The translations under genes and the position numbers were made by a program. A stretch of DNA of 64,000 nt, taken from Cardiocondyla obscurior. Lineage: Eukaryota > Arthropoda > Insecta > Hymenoptera > Formicidae. The DNA lies in contig NC_091884.1 of the NCBI RefSeq assembly GCF_019399895.1, positions 3,040,501 to 3,104,500 of the forward strand, read 5' to 3'. Positions within the stretch are counted from its first letter, which is position 1. Each line of letters begins with the position of its first letter. Positions 62,945-64,000 of the stretch are shown here, piece by piece. The notes beneath the pieces are model-generated. The model worked only from the letters and a program-made list of their open reading frames with translations. It had not been told where the DNA came from and did no database searches.

Positions 62945-63492
62945 TGTTGCACCGCAGCCGGTGCACGGGGTCCGTCCTTCGGAGTCCGCGGGAAAGGGCG
63001 ATAATAATTTTAAGTTTAAATATGTAATTGTTTTAATTAAGTTGTTACAGTTCTTTCAATCTTTCTGTCTTCCTTCTCGCTACCTTCGATGCGCGTTCCG
63101 GCGTTTTCACGCAATCTCGGCTCCGCGAGGTCTCTCTTTTCACTGCACGCGACCGAACTCGTATTACCAGGCGGTATCGTTTACTTCCCGACACGGGTCC
63201 TTCCTCTTTGCTTTAGACTTGACTGCCCGCCAGTGACGATCCGCGAGTATTTAATAATGACGTTGGGCCTTGACGTCATCAGGTTGCAATGCTAAAACTC
63301 GGTTGTTCGGTGAATTCAACCTCAGCAGTTTCGGTAATAAGTTCTCGCAACTGTTTTTTTTTTGTTTATTATTACTTAATTACTCAAGGTAAATTGCTGA
63401 TACAGCATCATCCGACATTATTCTGTTGCGAGATCTTATGCCGAAATGCTTTACCTAACCTTATGTGTTGTAATTAAGTTCGGGTTACAACA
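62945..63492 (-). mobile_element. Solo LTR, 548 bp, relative of the errantivirus LTR, TSD CAAT
   Basis: Minus orientation: its ends match the inverted ends of the LTR at 35727-36138 (TGTTGCACC...GGTGCACGGGGTCCGTCC and CGGGTTACAACA). CAAT at 62941-62944 and 63493-63496. The interior is different, so a related subfamily. Confidence 0.85.
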
Positions 63493-63496
63493 CAAT

Positions 63497-64000
63497 AAAT
63501 AATTGTTGAGCCTAACGAGAAGGCTAATCCTCGAAAGAAATAGCAAAAGCTAATAAAATAATAAAAAGCGACAAAACAAACGCATGTTGACTAGGTTATA
63601 AGTGTTAAGTTTTAAACCTAACAGGGAGGGCAAACCCTTTTTTTTTTTTTTTTTTTTTTAACGTGTGGAAAATCCCTTTTATGGATACCCCCGAGGGAGG
63701 GGGTTATGTCGGACTCGGGAAGATGCCAAGAGTTTGACAAATCCACCTACACGACTAACAATCACACGTCGGTCTCTCAGCAGCAAATGAATACAGAACG
63801 GGAAGTGACTCACACTTCAAATACCGCTTTATACCCACTGCAAAATAATGTATATCAGACCCGAATGAATAAATACTTTCCTTGTGTAAGATTTTTCGGA
63901 TACTTCTGTCTTCTAGATTTCATCATTCCTCCACAGATCTCCCTTCCAGATCTATATATATGAAGGTGAAATAACGCAGTTAGTAGTGTGCCGCGATCCC
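63497..64000. other. Right edge of window, no gene supported
   Basis: Contains a T-run of 22 (63639-63659) and an open plus frame (63706-63963) with no recognisable features. Confidence 0.5.

Noticed and set aside
63706..63963. 85-codon ORF at right edge
   Set aside because: No motif, no relative; cannot be supported.

Overview
This window holds no recognisable host gene, rRNA or tRNA. It is a heterochromatin-like pile of nested transposable elements from an arthropod genome. The element set (Polinton/Maverick with chromodomain integrase, CsRn1-like Ty3 element, env-bearing errantivirus-like element, R2-like LINE, HARBI1-like transposon, TTAA-target transposon, Helitron) and an AT-rich background suggest an insect. 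I would guess a hymenopteran such as an ant, but that is inference.

Layout. 1-5939: Helitron (replicase, PIF1 helicase and a C-terminal ubiquitin-protease-like domain), cut by the window start and broken by two frameshifts. 6763-8517: a large foldback element with arms of about 0.7 kb. 8518-16518: remains of Polinton A (penton tail, a 47-codon ORF, major capsid, a conserved capsid-linked gene, small spliced genes, right terminal repeat), opened by two solo LTRs at 8556-9841 and 12048-14794. About 16810-17800: a zinc-finger ORF fragment and a truncated LTR. About 17801-20569: HARBI1-like transposon with a three-intron transposase pseudogene. 20570-31790: Ty3 element 'G1' (gag, protease, RT, RNase H, integrase), interrupted by solo LTR 20628-23257, a TTAA-target transposon at 25028-28422 and solo LTR 30961-31479. 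31790-36138: the 3' half of an errantivirus-like element (integrase, env, polypurine tract, LTR) joined in frame to G1. 36162-60594, minus strand: a CsRn1-like Ty3 element 'G3', interrupted by solo LTRs 37564-38275 and 56643-56929 and by a nearly complete 17.3-kb Polinton ('Polinton B', 39205-56536) inside its RT. 60851-62363: a 5'-truncated R2-like LINE. 62945-63492: a seventh solo LTR.

Polinton B is the best preserved system. It has a 6-bp target duplication (AAGGGT), about 0.9-kb terminal inverted repeats that each carry an ORF, protein-primed DNA polymerase B, chromodomain integrase, packaging ATPase, adenain-like protease, PLA2-domain protein, penton, major capsid and several small genes. 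Several genes become visible only when introns are recognised: the polymerase is spliced inside its zinc finger, and two small genes are spliced.

The most unusual signal is a pair of 2.6-2.7-kb solo LTRs (12048-14794, 20628-23257). Each has perfect 4-bp target duplications and the same 272-279-codon ORF of unknown function. In both copies the ATG exists only after splicing (A|TG across the intron), and the compared C-terminal stretch differs mostly at synonymous sites. This looks like an undescribed LTR-borne accessory gene. Other items of note are a Cys-rich antisense exon between pol and env of the errantivirus-like element, a 47-codon ORF one base upstream of capsid in both Polintons, and a USP-like domain on the Helitron protein whose catalytic His is Asn.
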